Assembly: GCA_945867255.1 (NCBI GenBank)
Contig: CAMBHV010000085.1
Location: 1-6,427, forward strand
DNA: 6,427 nt
From: an uncultured Clostridia bacterium
Lineage (GTDB): Bacteria > Bacillota > Clostridia > Oscillospirales > Ruminococcaceae
Direction of reading: 5' to 3'
Shown: piece by piece, positions 1-5,374 of the stretch
Position numbering within the stretch: position 1 is the first letter of the stretch
Layout: every line of letters starts with the position of its first letter
Position numbers and translations under genes: made by a program
The notes under the pieces: generated by a model
What the model was told of the DNA's origin: nothing
What the model saw: the letters and a program-made list of their open reading frames with translations, nothing else
Database searches by the model: none

Positions 1-112
1 GAATCCTGCACACATGGCAGAGTGCTATCACCAGATAATGTGCTCTGAGCTTCTCGATTATCGAGAACTGTTTAGGGAGTCTGACATCAAGAGCGCCGTA
101 GCCTTTTCTAAT
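1..112 (-). CDS. insB: IS911 OrfB, 5' part, runs off the window
   Basis: This is the first 37 codons of the -1 frame relative to orfA, open from the ATT at 110-112 to the window edge. It contains DVRLPKQF and IEKLRAHY, which I recognise as the start of the IS911 OrfB region. In IS911, OrfB carries the DDE integrase domain. It is made mainly as an OrfAB frameshift fusion, and also alone from a rare AUU start, and that ATT is still present here. The catalytic residues lie beyond the window, so integrity cannot be assessed. The truncation is a window effect, not evidence of a broken gene. Confidence 0.75.
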   Translation of the reverse strand, partial: MRKGYGALDVRLPKQFSIIEKLRAHYLVIALCHVCRI

Positions 113-360
113 ATTTCATTCTCTATTTCAATACGTTGCCGCTTTTTCCTCAGCTCACGTATTTCGATTTGTTCTGGTGTCATCAGAGAGGCTTTTGGTG
201 TTTTGCCCTGACGCTCATCACGCAGTTGTTTGACCCATCTTGTCATTGTGGAAAGGCCAACATCCATAGCTTTGGCGGCATCTGCCACCGTGTAGTTCTG
301 GTCAACAACCAGTTGAGCGGATTCGCGTTTAAACTCTGCGCTAAAATTTCTTTTTTTCAT
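58..360 (-). CDS. insA: IS911 OrfA (InsA), DNA-binding/regulatory transposase subunit
   Basis: This is a 100-residue protein of the usual IS911 OrfA length. In the family, OrfA binds the IS ends and is fused to OrfB by programmed -1 frameshifting to give the active OrfAB transposase. An IS3-type helix-turn-helix is visible at about residues 24-46 (YTVADAAKAMDVG, then TRWVKQL). A leucine-zipper-like series follows at L70, I77, L84 and L91. The start is the ATG at 360, with AGGTG as a modest ribosome site; an in-frame extension upstream to 396 would run into the IS leader and is not used. Against the family sequence I remember, L74 is R, M79 is I and K85 is E. The last two alter the DNA of the frameshift region. 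The gene is intact as an ORF, but production of the fusion may be impaired. Confidence 0.9.
   Translation of the reverse strand: MKKRNFSAEFKRESAQLVVDQNYTVADAAKAMDVGLSTMTRWVKQLRDERQGKTPKASLMTPEQIEIRELRKKRQRIEIENEILEKATALLMSDSLNSSR
103..109 (-). promoter_or_regulatory. Altered IS911 -1 frameshift heptamer
   Basis: The minus strand reads A_GAA_AAG where IS911 normally has the slippery A_AAA_AAG. A stop in the -1 frame a few codons upstream (TGA of GAATGAAAT) limits frameshifting to this site, so it is the only candidate. A-site re-pairing (AAG to AAA) is still possible, but P-site re-pairing is weakened. The upstream GGAG stimulator I recall for IS911 is AGAG here. Confidence 0.6.
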
Positions 361-380
361 TGGAGCACCTGTGTTGTTCT

Positions 381-399
381 GAGGTGAGCATATCACCTC
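381..399 (-). repeat. Leader hairpin upstream of IS911 orfA
   Basis: A perfect 7-bp inverted repeat, GAGGTGA and TCACCTC, has a 5-nt loop and lies 20 bases upstream of the orfA start. In the RNA it could reduce translation of transcripts entering from outside the element, an arrangement known for several IS elements. That role is inferred here. Confidence 0.5.
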
Positions 400-419
400 T
401 GTTCAGGTGGCCAAATTCA

Positions 420-686
420 GTGTGCTACTACATGTCGGCTCTACGTCACAGCGTTTCGTGTGAGTATCGGGCTTTGGTGATGTATGCCACCTTACCCCGC
501 TGCGCCGCCTTAACCGCTTCCTGTTCGTCAGGCCAGCATTTTGCATCCGGCTTCCTTCAGATTTCACCTCACGATGAACACCCTTGCCTTCCGCTAACAC
601 TTCCCCTCACCGGGTGTGTGGAGGACTTTCACCTCTTAGTCGTTCTTCACCACCACAGTTGAAGAACAGCGCCAGTCACGGCGCAC
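420..686 (-). mobile_element. Group II intron, 5' fragment (domain I), interrupted by IS911
   Basis: The minus strand starts with the group II consensus GTGCGCC at 686. It continues with the hairpin GCGCC/GGCGC (669-684), a second stem-loop (642-667) and the segment GAGGTGAAAGTCCTC. Then comes a stretch that I recognise from the 5' region of bacterial group II introns (CATCGTGAGGTG, then CTGAAGGAAGCCGG). The EBS1 loop described separately fits the exon exactly. The sequence stops at 419/420, where the IS911 end begins. Domains II-VI and any reverse transcriptase gene are not in the window; they could resume beyond IS911 or be lost. Small ORFs across this region are not protein genes. Confidence 0.82.
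476..491 (-). other. EBS1 hairpin of the group II intron
   Basis: On the minus strand a GGTG/CACC stem encloses the loop GCATACAT. The six loop bases ATACAT (480-485) are the exact complement of the six exon bases ATGTAT immediately before the intron 5' end (687-692). A weaker EBS2 candidate, AAGGC at 507-511, complements GCCTT at 693-697. Such exon-binding sites select the insertion target and define the splice site. Confidence 0.7.
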
Positions 687-692
687 ATACAT
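687..692 (-). other. IBS1, exon side of the group II intron insertion
   Basis: ATGTAT on the minus strand directly precedes GTGCGCC. It is a 6/6 match to the EBS1 loop, which fixes the 5' splice junction between 687 and 686. Confidence 0.7.
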
Positions 693-800
693 AAGGCCTC
701 ACAATGGATTGCAAGGCTTTGTGCTTCTCTGTAGGGGCGACATGTTTTTATCCGGTGAGCCGTAAACCCCCTTCCGTCATGGCGTGGAGGATGTAAAGAT
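693..800. other. Non-coding flank of the intron, probably lambdoid b-region DNA
   Basis: No convincing gene is present; short ORFs here are broken by stops on both strands. Because this stretch joins a sib/tI-like terminator without a visible break, it is probably phage DNA from the side of attP away from int, into which the intron inserted. I do not recognise any specific gene. Confidence 0.4.
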
Positions 801-841
801 AAAAAATTAGTGCAAGAGGACAAAAAAACACCTTGCGCTAA
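801..841 (-). terminator. Intrinsic terminator resembling lambda tI / sib
   Basis: On the minus strand TTAGCGCAAG pairs with CTTGCACTAA (one C-A mismatch, 15-nt loop), followed by TTTTTT (801-806). The hairpin and the bases after it (AATGCTCTGT, then the arm site) match the arrangement I remember for the lambda tI terminator/sib region beside attP. There, tI ends int transcripts, and the read-through form is cut by RNase III. Here it would also serve any leftward transcript from the broken gene at 1082. Confidence 0.65.
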
Positions 842-851
842 TGCTCTGTCT

Positions 852-893
852 CAGGTCACTAATCACCTCTAACTAATTGATTAATAGTGGCAC
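852..893. promoter_or_regulatory. Lambdoid attachment-site P arm: Int arm site, IHF site, second arm site
   Basis: CAGGTCACTAAT (852-863) resembles the lambda Int arm-type site P1. TAACTAATTGATT (870-882) is a perfect match to the reverse-complement IHF consensus YAANNNNTTGATW, at the position of the lambda H1 site. ATAGTGGCAC (884-893) sits where lambda P2 (ATAGTGACTG) lies but is degenerate. Order and spacing match the lambda P arm as I remember it. Similarity ends at about 890, so the strand-exchange core is not identified. No integrase gene is present on the right, so this looks like a prophage end or a remnant rather than a complete attP. Confidence 0.72.
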
Positions 894-945
894 GAAAGAT
901 TGGTGAGATATCGTGGTGTAACACTGCTAGGCAGAAGAGACAGGG

Positions 946-969
946 CAGATTCTCCTTCAGGAGAATCTG
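946..969. repeat. Perfect palindrome, 10-bp stem with 4-nt loop
   Basis: CAGATTCTCC and GGAGAATCTG flank TTCA. Neither strand has a T-run after it, so it is not a standard terminator. It lies 113 bp beyond the stop codon of the broken gene, within the 894-1081 stretch, where I see no gene and no recognisable core site. Confidence 0.6.
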
Positions 970-1296
970 TAATCAGTATACAATAAATGCCAGTTTTTTC
1001 GCATTGATTGTAAAATTCATCAATAATGCCTGGAATGTGGATTATATTCTTCTGGGGCAGGCTTCTTCACTTAGAACATGTTCAATCTTTGGTTTCAGCT
1101 TCGTGCAGAATATGAGCGGCTTCTTGCGTAACATTATACATCGCCTGCTCATCATTACCGCTAGCCCCAGCAATCGTCAATGCAACCCCAGCATAAATTT
1201 CTGGATAACTATGTGTAAATATATCCAGCGTGTTTACATGTTTCTCTTTCATTCCTGCATCACAACGAACTTTATTTATGCCTGTTGCCATTGATT

Positions 1297-1304
1297 GGGG
1301 GGGG
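1297..1304 (-). repeat. C8 homopolymer inside the broken gene
   Basis: Eight consecutive C on the coding strand cover parts of the Ser-Pro-Pro-Gln codons. The frame is intact at this length. A one-base slip would truncate the last quarter of the protein. Confidence 0.8.
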
Positions 1305-2140
1305 CTGGATCCTTCCGCACGAAAATAGTGATGTGACAGAGCCGAGATAGCTTTGCATCCTTCTGTCTGGTTCAAGCCAGGAGCAGTCCATGTTTTACCA
1401 AAATACTCGGCAGCGTAACGTGTTGCAAGAGCGGCATCAGACGAGGAACCTGAGGTTCCGCTCATGACCGGTAGCCCAGCTTGATCACGCATAATAGTGC
1501 CGATATCTTGAGAAAGATCCATGCCTGTTGGTGTGCGGGTTGAGTGTGTACCGTTACGCTGAGCATCAATGCGGTTGTCTGCGCGGAATTTAACTCGCTC
1601 CTGAATCTTTAGCCTTCCAGCCAGCACTTGGCCAGTTTGAGCAAGCTCGAAACCAGAGAGTGCTTGTTCTTTTGTGAATGGACCTTCAGAACCGTACAAC
1701 ATCATTGAGAAGGCAGAACGGGCACTGTCGGATAATTTAACTCCACGACTACCGTAAAATGGTGAACCAGGTTTTGGCTCCTCTGAGCCAAGAGCCTCTT
1801 TGCCTAGCTGCTCGCGGTCGTTTCCATCCCAGCGTGTTTCCGTTTTCCAAAGGCCACGCTCCAGATGTCCCATCCATGCTGTTTGTTTGAATACAGGAGA
1901 TTCTGGATTAGTTAGCCCCTCAACGGTCGAACGCAGAATATTCTCTTCTGCTTTGCGATGCCTCAGATAATTCTCTGCTCGTGTTTGCAGATGCTCTAAT
2001 GATTTGTAATTATTGTTGGAAAGTGTGATTTGTAGGAATGATCTCACAGTTATCGGCGAGTCAGCACCTGGCCGATAAGGTTGAGTTCCTATGTGGGCTT
2101 GGCTACACAATCCATCCTTCAGAGTATTACTGTCAGCTGT

Positions 2141-2143
2141 ATA
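2141..2143. repeat. Target duplication ATA, left copy (IS629)
   Basis: ATA directly precedes the IS629 left end and is repeated at 3454-3456 after the right end. A 3-bp duplication is usual for IS3-family insertions. Deleting IS629 plus one copy restores the interrupted reading frame. Confidence 0.85.
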
Positions 2144-2197
2144 TGAACCGCCCCGGAAATCCTGGAGACTAAACTCCCTGAGAAAGAGGTAAACAGG

Positions 2198-2524
2198 ATG
2201 ACTAAAAATACTCGTTTTTCCCCCGAAGTCCGTCAGCGGGCGATTCGTATGGTTCTGGAAAGTCAGGATGAATATGACTCACAGTGGGCGGCAATTTGTT
2301 CCATTGCCCCAAAGATTGGCTGTACGCCGGAGACTCTGCGTGTCTGGGTTCGCCAGCATGAGCGGGATACCGGGGGCGGTGATGGTGGACTCACCACCGC
2401 TGAACGTCAGCGTCTGAAAGAGCTGGAACGTGAAAATCGTGAACTGCGCCGCAGTAACGATATCCTTCGCCAGGCTTCCGCTTATTTTGCGAAGGCGGAG
2501 TTCGACCGCCTCTGGAAAAAATGA
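2198..2524 (+). CDS. IS629 OrfA, DNA-binding transposase subunit
   Basis: This 108-residue IS3-family OrfA has an N-terminal helix-turn-helix at about residues 10-55 (SPEVRQRAIRMV through CTPETLRVWVRQHE). A C-terminal leucine-zipper/coiled-coil stretch follows at about 66-95 (RLKELERENRELRRSNDILRQ). It recognises the IS ends and supplies the N-terminal part of OrfAB. AGAGG, eight bases before the ATG, is a good ribosome site. Its stop overlaps the orfB start (ATGATGC region, 2521-2524). The TTTTG at 2485-2489, reported for IS629 as the -1 slippage site, is intact. The -1 frame is open from there into orfB, so an OrfAB fusion can be made. Confidence 0.95.
   Translation: MTKNTRFSPEVRQRAIRMVLESQDEYDSQWAAICSIAPKIGCTPETLRVWVRQHERDTGGGDGGLTTAERQRLKELERENRELRRSNDILRQASAYFAKAEFDRLWKK
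2485..2489 (+). promoter_or_regulatory. IS629 -1 frameshift site TTTTG
   Basis: TTTTG lies within orfA upstream of its stop. Shifting -1 here enters a frame with no stop before orfB, giving an OrfAB transposase. Its role rests on published work on IS629 as I remember it; the open frame is seen directly. Confidence 0.6.
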
Positions 2525-3411
2525 TGCCACTGCTGGATAAGCTGCGTGAGCAGTACGGGGTCGGACCGGTATGCAGCGAACTGCATATTGCCCCGTCAAC
2601 GTATTACCATTGTCAGCAACAGCGACATCATCCGGATAAACGCAGTGCCCGTGCGCAGCGCGATGACTGGCTGAAGAAAGAGATACAGCGCGTATACGAT
2701 GAAAATCACAAGGTATACGGTGTGCGTAAAGTCTGGCGTCAGTTGTTACGGGAAGGTATCAGAGTGGCCAGATGCACTGTGGCACGTCTCATGGCGGTTA
2801 TGGGACTTGCCGGTGTTCTCCGGGGTAAAAAGGTCCGTACGACCATCAGCCGGAAAGCCGTTGCCGCAGGCGACCGCGTAAACCGTCAGTTCGTGGCAGA
2901 ACGACCTGACCAGTTGTGGGTGGCTGATTTTACCTGGGTAAGCACATGGCAGGGCTTCGTTTATGTGGCGTTCATCATTGATGTGTTCGCCGGATACATC
3001 GTGGGATGGCAGGTCTCATCATCCATGGAAACAACATTCGTGCTGGATGCACTGGAGCAGGCGTTGTGGGCCCGTCGGCCGTCCGGCACAATCCATCACA
3101 GTGATAAAGGTTCTCAGTATGTATCGCTGGCCTACACGCAGCGGCTTAAGGAAGCCGGATTACTGGCATCAACAGGGAGTACAGGCGACTCGTATGACAA
3201 CGCGATGGCTGAGAGCATCAATGGTCTTTACAAAGCGGAGGTAATACACCGTAAGAGCTGGAAAAACCGTGCAGAAGTGGAACTGGCCACACTAACGTGG
3301 GTGGACTGGTATAACAATCGACGATTGCTGGGAAGGCTGGGCCATACTCCTCCGGCAGAAGCAGAAAAAGCTTATTATGCTTCCATCGGAAATAATGATC
3401 TGGCAGCCTGA
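2521..3411 (+). CDS. IS629 OrfB, DDE transposase catalytic subunit
   Basis: This 296-residue protein has an HTH_21-like N-terminal region and an rve integrase core. The catalytic triad is visible as D136 (VADFTWV), D195 (IHHSDKGSQY) and E231 (NAMAESINGLYK), with 35 residues between D195 and E231, as in IS3-family DD(35)E enzymes. It catalyses strand cleavage and transfer for IS629, normally as the C-terminal part of the OrfAB fusion. It starts at the ATG overlapping the orfA stop. Near the C-terminus RLLGRLGHTPP has G where I recall E in other copies, a minor variation outside the catalytic site. The frame is complete, so it is probably functional. Confidence 0.95.
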   Translation: MMPLLDKLREQYGVGPVCSELHIAPSTYYHCQQQRHHPDKRSARAQRDDWLKKEIQRVYDENHKVYGVRKVWRQLLREGIRVARCTVARLMAVMGLAGVLRGKKVRTTISRKAVAAGDRVNRQFVAERPDQLWVADFTWVSTWQGFVYVAFIIDVFAGYIVGWQVSSSMETTFVLDALEQALWARRPSGTIHHSDKGSQYVSLAYTQRLKEAGLLASTGSTGDSYDNAMAESINGLYKAEVIHRKSWKNRAEVELATLTWVDWYNNRRLLGRLGHTPPAEAEKAYYASIGNNDLAA

Positions 3412-3453
3412 GTTCACAGATAAAATACTCTCCAGGAAACCCGGGGCGGTTCA

Positions 3454-3456
3454 ATA
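3454..3456. repeat. Target duplication ATA, right copy (IS629)
   Basis: This is the second copy of the ATA flanking IS629. On the minus strand it is read as a TAT codon followed at once by TGA from the IS629 end. Confidence 0.85.
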
Positions 3457-3603
3457 TATACCGATTTGTGAATCGCTTACAACTGGTTTGATTCTGTTCG
3501 GCATATCACTTGACGGTTTATTATTTGCGTTTTCATCATTTGGCCCAGTAGTGAGGAATCCAGAAATACATCTTTGACTGATTTCGGGCTTTGCTGCAAA
3601 CAT
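3457..3603 (-). pseudogene. Unrecognised 402-aa protein gene, 5' part (codons 1-49)
   Basis: The frame begins at the ATG at 3601-3603, preceded by AAGGA nine bases upstream and an in-frame TAA just before that. It runs MFAAKPEISQ through SDSQIGI, then enters the ATA repeat and stops at the TGA formed by the IS629 end, leaving a 50-residue peptide. In the repaired gene, codon 50 is the TAT at 2141-2143. The first 49 residues are polar, rich in Ser, Asn and Pro and without a hydrophobic core. That fits a cytoplasmic protein or a type III secretion-style N-terminus, but does not prove either. The IS66-family element lies about 97 bp upstream and may also separate the gene from regulatory sequence. 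Confidence 0.75.
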
Positions 3604-3700
3604 ATCCACTATTCCTTATTATATAAATGTATGTCCCGAGTCTAGTTTGCATACATTTTTTGTTACTGCAATAAACACTTGTAATCCATTTTGTAAATAA
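3604..3700. other. AT-rich leader region of the broken gene
   Basis: This non-coding, AT-rich stretch lies between the start codon at 3603 and the IS66-family end at 3701. It holds the ribosome site AAGGA (3613-3617, minus strand). A TATAAT at 3618-3623 lies too close to the ribosome site to be a convincing promoter. Its right edge (3693-3700) is the left copy of the GTAAATAA duplication. Confidence 0.6.
3693..3700. repeat. 8-bp target duplication GTAAATAA, left copy
   Basis: It is identical to 6233-6240. Eight-bp duplications are characteristic of IS66-family transposition, so both element boundaries are fixed. Confidence 0.92.
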
Positions 3701-3701
3701 G

Positions 3702-3733
3702 TAAGCGTCAACGGAGCACCGTATTGACGCTTA
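3702..3733 (-). terminator. Hairpin at the element end overlapping the tnpC stop codon
   Basis: TAAGCGTCAA (3702-3711) pairs perfectly with TTGACGCTTA (3724-3733), with an inner CGG/CCG stem around the loop AGCA. On the minus strand the stem contains the tnpC TAA and is followed by CTTATTTAC. That could act as a weak terminator for the tnp operon. It overlaps the terminal inverted repeat. Confidence 0.45.
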
Positions 3734-5344
3734 TTTATTGGTGAGTACTACGTTCCATGGCAGGAGTTCGTCAACTCGGTTGGAAGGCCATTCCGGCAGT
3801 ACGCTCAGGATATGGCGCAGATACGCTTCCGGATCGATACCGTTCAGACGGCAGGTGCCGATCAGCCCGTACAACAGTGCTCCACGCTCGCCGCCGTGAT
3901 CGCTGCCAAAGAACATAAAGTTTTTCTTTCCGAGACAGACTGCACGAAGCGCTCTTTCCGCAGCATTATTATCCGCCTCCGCCAGACCGTCATCACTGTA
4001 ATAACAGAGGGCATCCCACTGATTCAGTACATAGCTGAACGCTTCGCCCAGTCTGGATTTTTTCGACAGCGTACCATTCTTCTCCACCATCCATTCATGC
4101 AGCGACGTCAGTAACACTTTGCTTCGCTGCTGCCTGACGGCAAGACGCTCTGACTCCGGTAATCCCCGTATTTCATCCTCGATGGCGTACAGTTCACTGA
4201 TTCGCTTCAGGGCTTCTTCTGCCGTCGCACTTTTGCTGCTGATGTATACATCGTGGATTTTTCGCCGGGCATGGGCCCAGCACGCAACTTCTGTCAGTGC
4301 ACCACCTTCACGTTCTGCACTGAACAACCTGTCGTAACCTGTGAACGCATCCGCCTGCAGGATACCCCGGAAGGGGCGGAGGTGTTGCTCCGGGTGTTTC
4401 CCCTGCCGGTTCGGCGAGTACGCGAACCAGACCGCTGGAGGAGATGACGAACCCACATTGCGATCATCCCGGACATACGTCCAGATACGCCCTGTTTTCG
4501 CCTTTTTCTGACCCGGTGCCAGTACCTTTACCGGTGTGTCATCAGTGTGAACCTTGCGGGTGTTCATTACATAACGGTACAGGGCATCATTCACCGGTGT
4601 CATTAACTGGCAGCACGCGTCAACCCAGTTGGAGAGTAAGGCCCGGCTCAGTTCGACACCCTGGCGGGCAAAGATTTCACTCTGACGATACAGTGGCAGA
4701 TGTTCGCAGTATTTTCCCGTTAACACGCGGGCAAGTAATCCGGGGCCCGCGATACCACGCTCTATCGGGCGGGACGGCGCCGGTGCTTCAACAATACAGT
4801 CACATTTTGTACAGGCTTTTTTTACCCGTTCTGTGCGGATCACTTTCAGGGCACTGCTCACCAGTTCCAGCTGTTCAGCGCTGACTTCCCCCAGATAATC
4901 CAGCTCACCGCCACACTCCGGGCAACAGCTTTCTTCTGGCTCCAGGCGGTGTATTTCACGGGGAAGGTGTGCCGGTAACGGACGACGATGGCGCGACTGT
5001 CGCAACTGGCGGGGAACCTGAGGATCGTCTTCCCGCCCACTGTAACGATCGCTGTCCTGTTCACGTTGTTTCAGCAGAGCCTCAGCCAGTTCAACTTCAC
5101 GACGCAGTTTTTCAGAACGGGTACCGAACAGCATCCGGCGCAGTTTTTCTATCTGAGCCCGCAGATGTTCTATTTCCCGTTCATCTTCTTCGATCTTTTC
5201 TTCGGCACGTGTCAGTGCAGAGCGCAGGAAGGCTTCCGTCTCTTCAACCAGACTCAGTTGCTGGTCTTTCTGACGGAGGGCTTCAGCCTGCTCAGAGAGC
5301 AACCTTTCCAGCTCTGCGATGCGAATGAGGTATTTCTGACTCAT
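3731..5344 (-). CDS. tnpC: IS66-family transposase TnpC
   Basis: This 537-residue protein is of full family length. The first 100 residues or so form a coiled coil (ELERLLSEQAEALRQ, then REIEHLRAQIEKLRRMLFG). A zinc-binding segment follows with C141-P-E-C144 and C178-T-K-C181. The catalytic DDE-type domain shows D268/D269 (VHTDDTPVKV), D332 (LQADAFTGYD) and E463 (DNNAAERALR), plus the family motif CWAHARRK at 355-362. It catalyses transposition together with TnpA and TnpB. Its start is the ATG at 5344, 30 bases after the tnpB stop, with no strong ribosome site, so translation may depend on tnpB. All key residues are present and no truncation is seen. Confidence 0.95.
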   Translation of the reverse strand: MSQKYLIRIAELERLLSEQAEALRQKDQQLSLVEETEAFLRSALTRAEEKIEEDEREIEHLRAQIEKLRRMLFGTRSEKLRREVELAEALLKQREQDSDRYSGREDDPQVPRQLRQSRHRRPLPAHLPREIHRLEPEESCCPECGGELDYLGEVSAEQLELVSSALKVIRTERVKKACTKCDCIVEAPAPSRPIERGIAGPGLLARVLTGKYCEHLPLYRQSEIFARQGVELSRALLSNWVDACCQLMTPVNDALYRYVMNTRKVHTDDTPVKVLAPGQKKAKTGRIWTYVRDDRNVGSSSPPAVWFAYSPNRQGKHPEQHLRPFRGILQADAFTGYDRLFSAEREGGALTEVACWAHARRKIHDVYISSKSATAEEALKRISELYAIEDEIRGLPESERLAVRQQRSKVLLTSLHEWMVEKNGTLSKKSRLGEAFSYVLNQWDALCYYSDDGLAEADNNAAERALRAVCLGKKNFMFFGSDHGGERGALLYGLIGTCRLNGIDPEAYLRHILSVLPEWPSNRVDELLPWNVVLTNK

Positions 5345-5365
5345 GACCGTTTTTATAATGCGGTC
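5345..5365 (-). repeat. Small hairpin between tnpB and tnpC
   Basis: GACCG and CGGTC (5345-5349 and 5361-5365) form a 5-bp stem directly before the tnpC ATG. It could mask initiation unless ribosomes from tnpB open it. The stem is short, so this is only suggestive. Confidence 0.3.
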
Positions 5366-5374
5366 AGGAGTTTT

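Larger units (their letters stand above)
1..419 (-). mobile_element. IS911 (IS3 family), left-end portion, cut by window edge
   Basis: This is the left end of an IS911 copy reading leftward. The terminal TGAATTTGGCC lies at 419 on the minus strand, followed by a leader hairpin, orfA and the start of orfB. The end is placed at 419 because an IS3-family TG terminus occurs there and group II intron sequence begins at 420. The right half lies outside the window, so completeness cannot be judged. The name comes from recognising the OrfA protein. Confidence 0.88.
1082..2143 (-). pseudogene. Unrecognised 402-aa protein gene, 3' part (codons 50-402), split by IS629
   Basis: This open frame of 353 codons plus TGA continues the piece at 3457-3603 once IS629 and one ATA copy are removed. 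I do not recognise the family. Visible features are a charged, probably helical stretch at about residues 95-120 of the joined protein (EHLQTRAENYLRHRKAEEN), a Gly/Ser-rich motif GLPVMSGTSGSSSDAA at about 272-287, and a His/aromatic segment ALSHHYFRAEG near 317-327. No signal peptide, membrane helix, HExxH or other clear catalytic motif is seen. The present frame could start at a TTG at 2110, which has AAGGA only four bases upstream; this is probably fortuitous. The real start is at 3603. A C8 run (minus strand) lies at 1297-1304 in the coding sequence. A secreted effector or phage accessory protein is possible by context only. Confidence 0.72.
2144..3453 (+). mobile_element. IS629, complete, 1310 bp
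   Basis: This is a complete IS3-family element with ends TGAACCGCCCCGG (2144-2168) and the matching inverted repeat at 3429-3453, which agree at 22 of 25 positions. The 1310-bp length equals that of IS629, and both transposase frames are intact. It carries a clean ATA duplication, so it is probably a recent and possibly still mobile insertion. It lies opposite in orientation to the gene it interrupts. Its terminal TGA creates an in-frame stop two codons after codon 49 of that gene. Confidence 0.95.

Noticed and set aside
403..662. Small ORFs on both strands (minus 65 codons, plus 100 codons) as protein genes
   Set aside because: They cover structured group II intron RNA and cross the IS911/intron junction, with no ribosome site or recognisable protein content.
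946..969. Palindrome as an intrinsic terminator
   Set aside because: The stem is perfect, but no T-run follows on either strand; the better terminator for leftward transcripts is at 801-841.
887..1294. 135-codon plus-strand ORF as a gene
   Set aside because: It overlaps the 3' part of the unknown gene in antisense, lacks a clear ribosome site and has low-complexity, Cys/Phe/Ile-rich content typical of a shadow frame.
1082..2110. Treating the 342-codon frame with a TTG start at 2110 as a complete gene
   Set aside because: The frame is open upstream to the IS629 edge and continues across the element to an ATG with a proper ribosome site at 3603. The TTG is probably an artefact of the interruption.
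3618..3623. Perfect TATAAT on the minus strand as the promoter of the broken gene
   Set aside because: Transcription would start near 3611, downstream of the AAGGA ribosome site, and no good -35 box lies 16-18 bases upstream.
4444..5328. Several plus-strand ORFs of 119-146 codons inside the IS66-family element
   Set aside because: They are antisense shadows of tnpC, which has intact zinc-binding and catalytic motifs.
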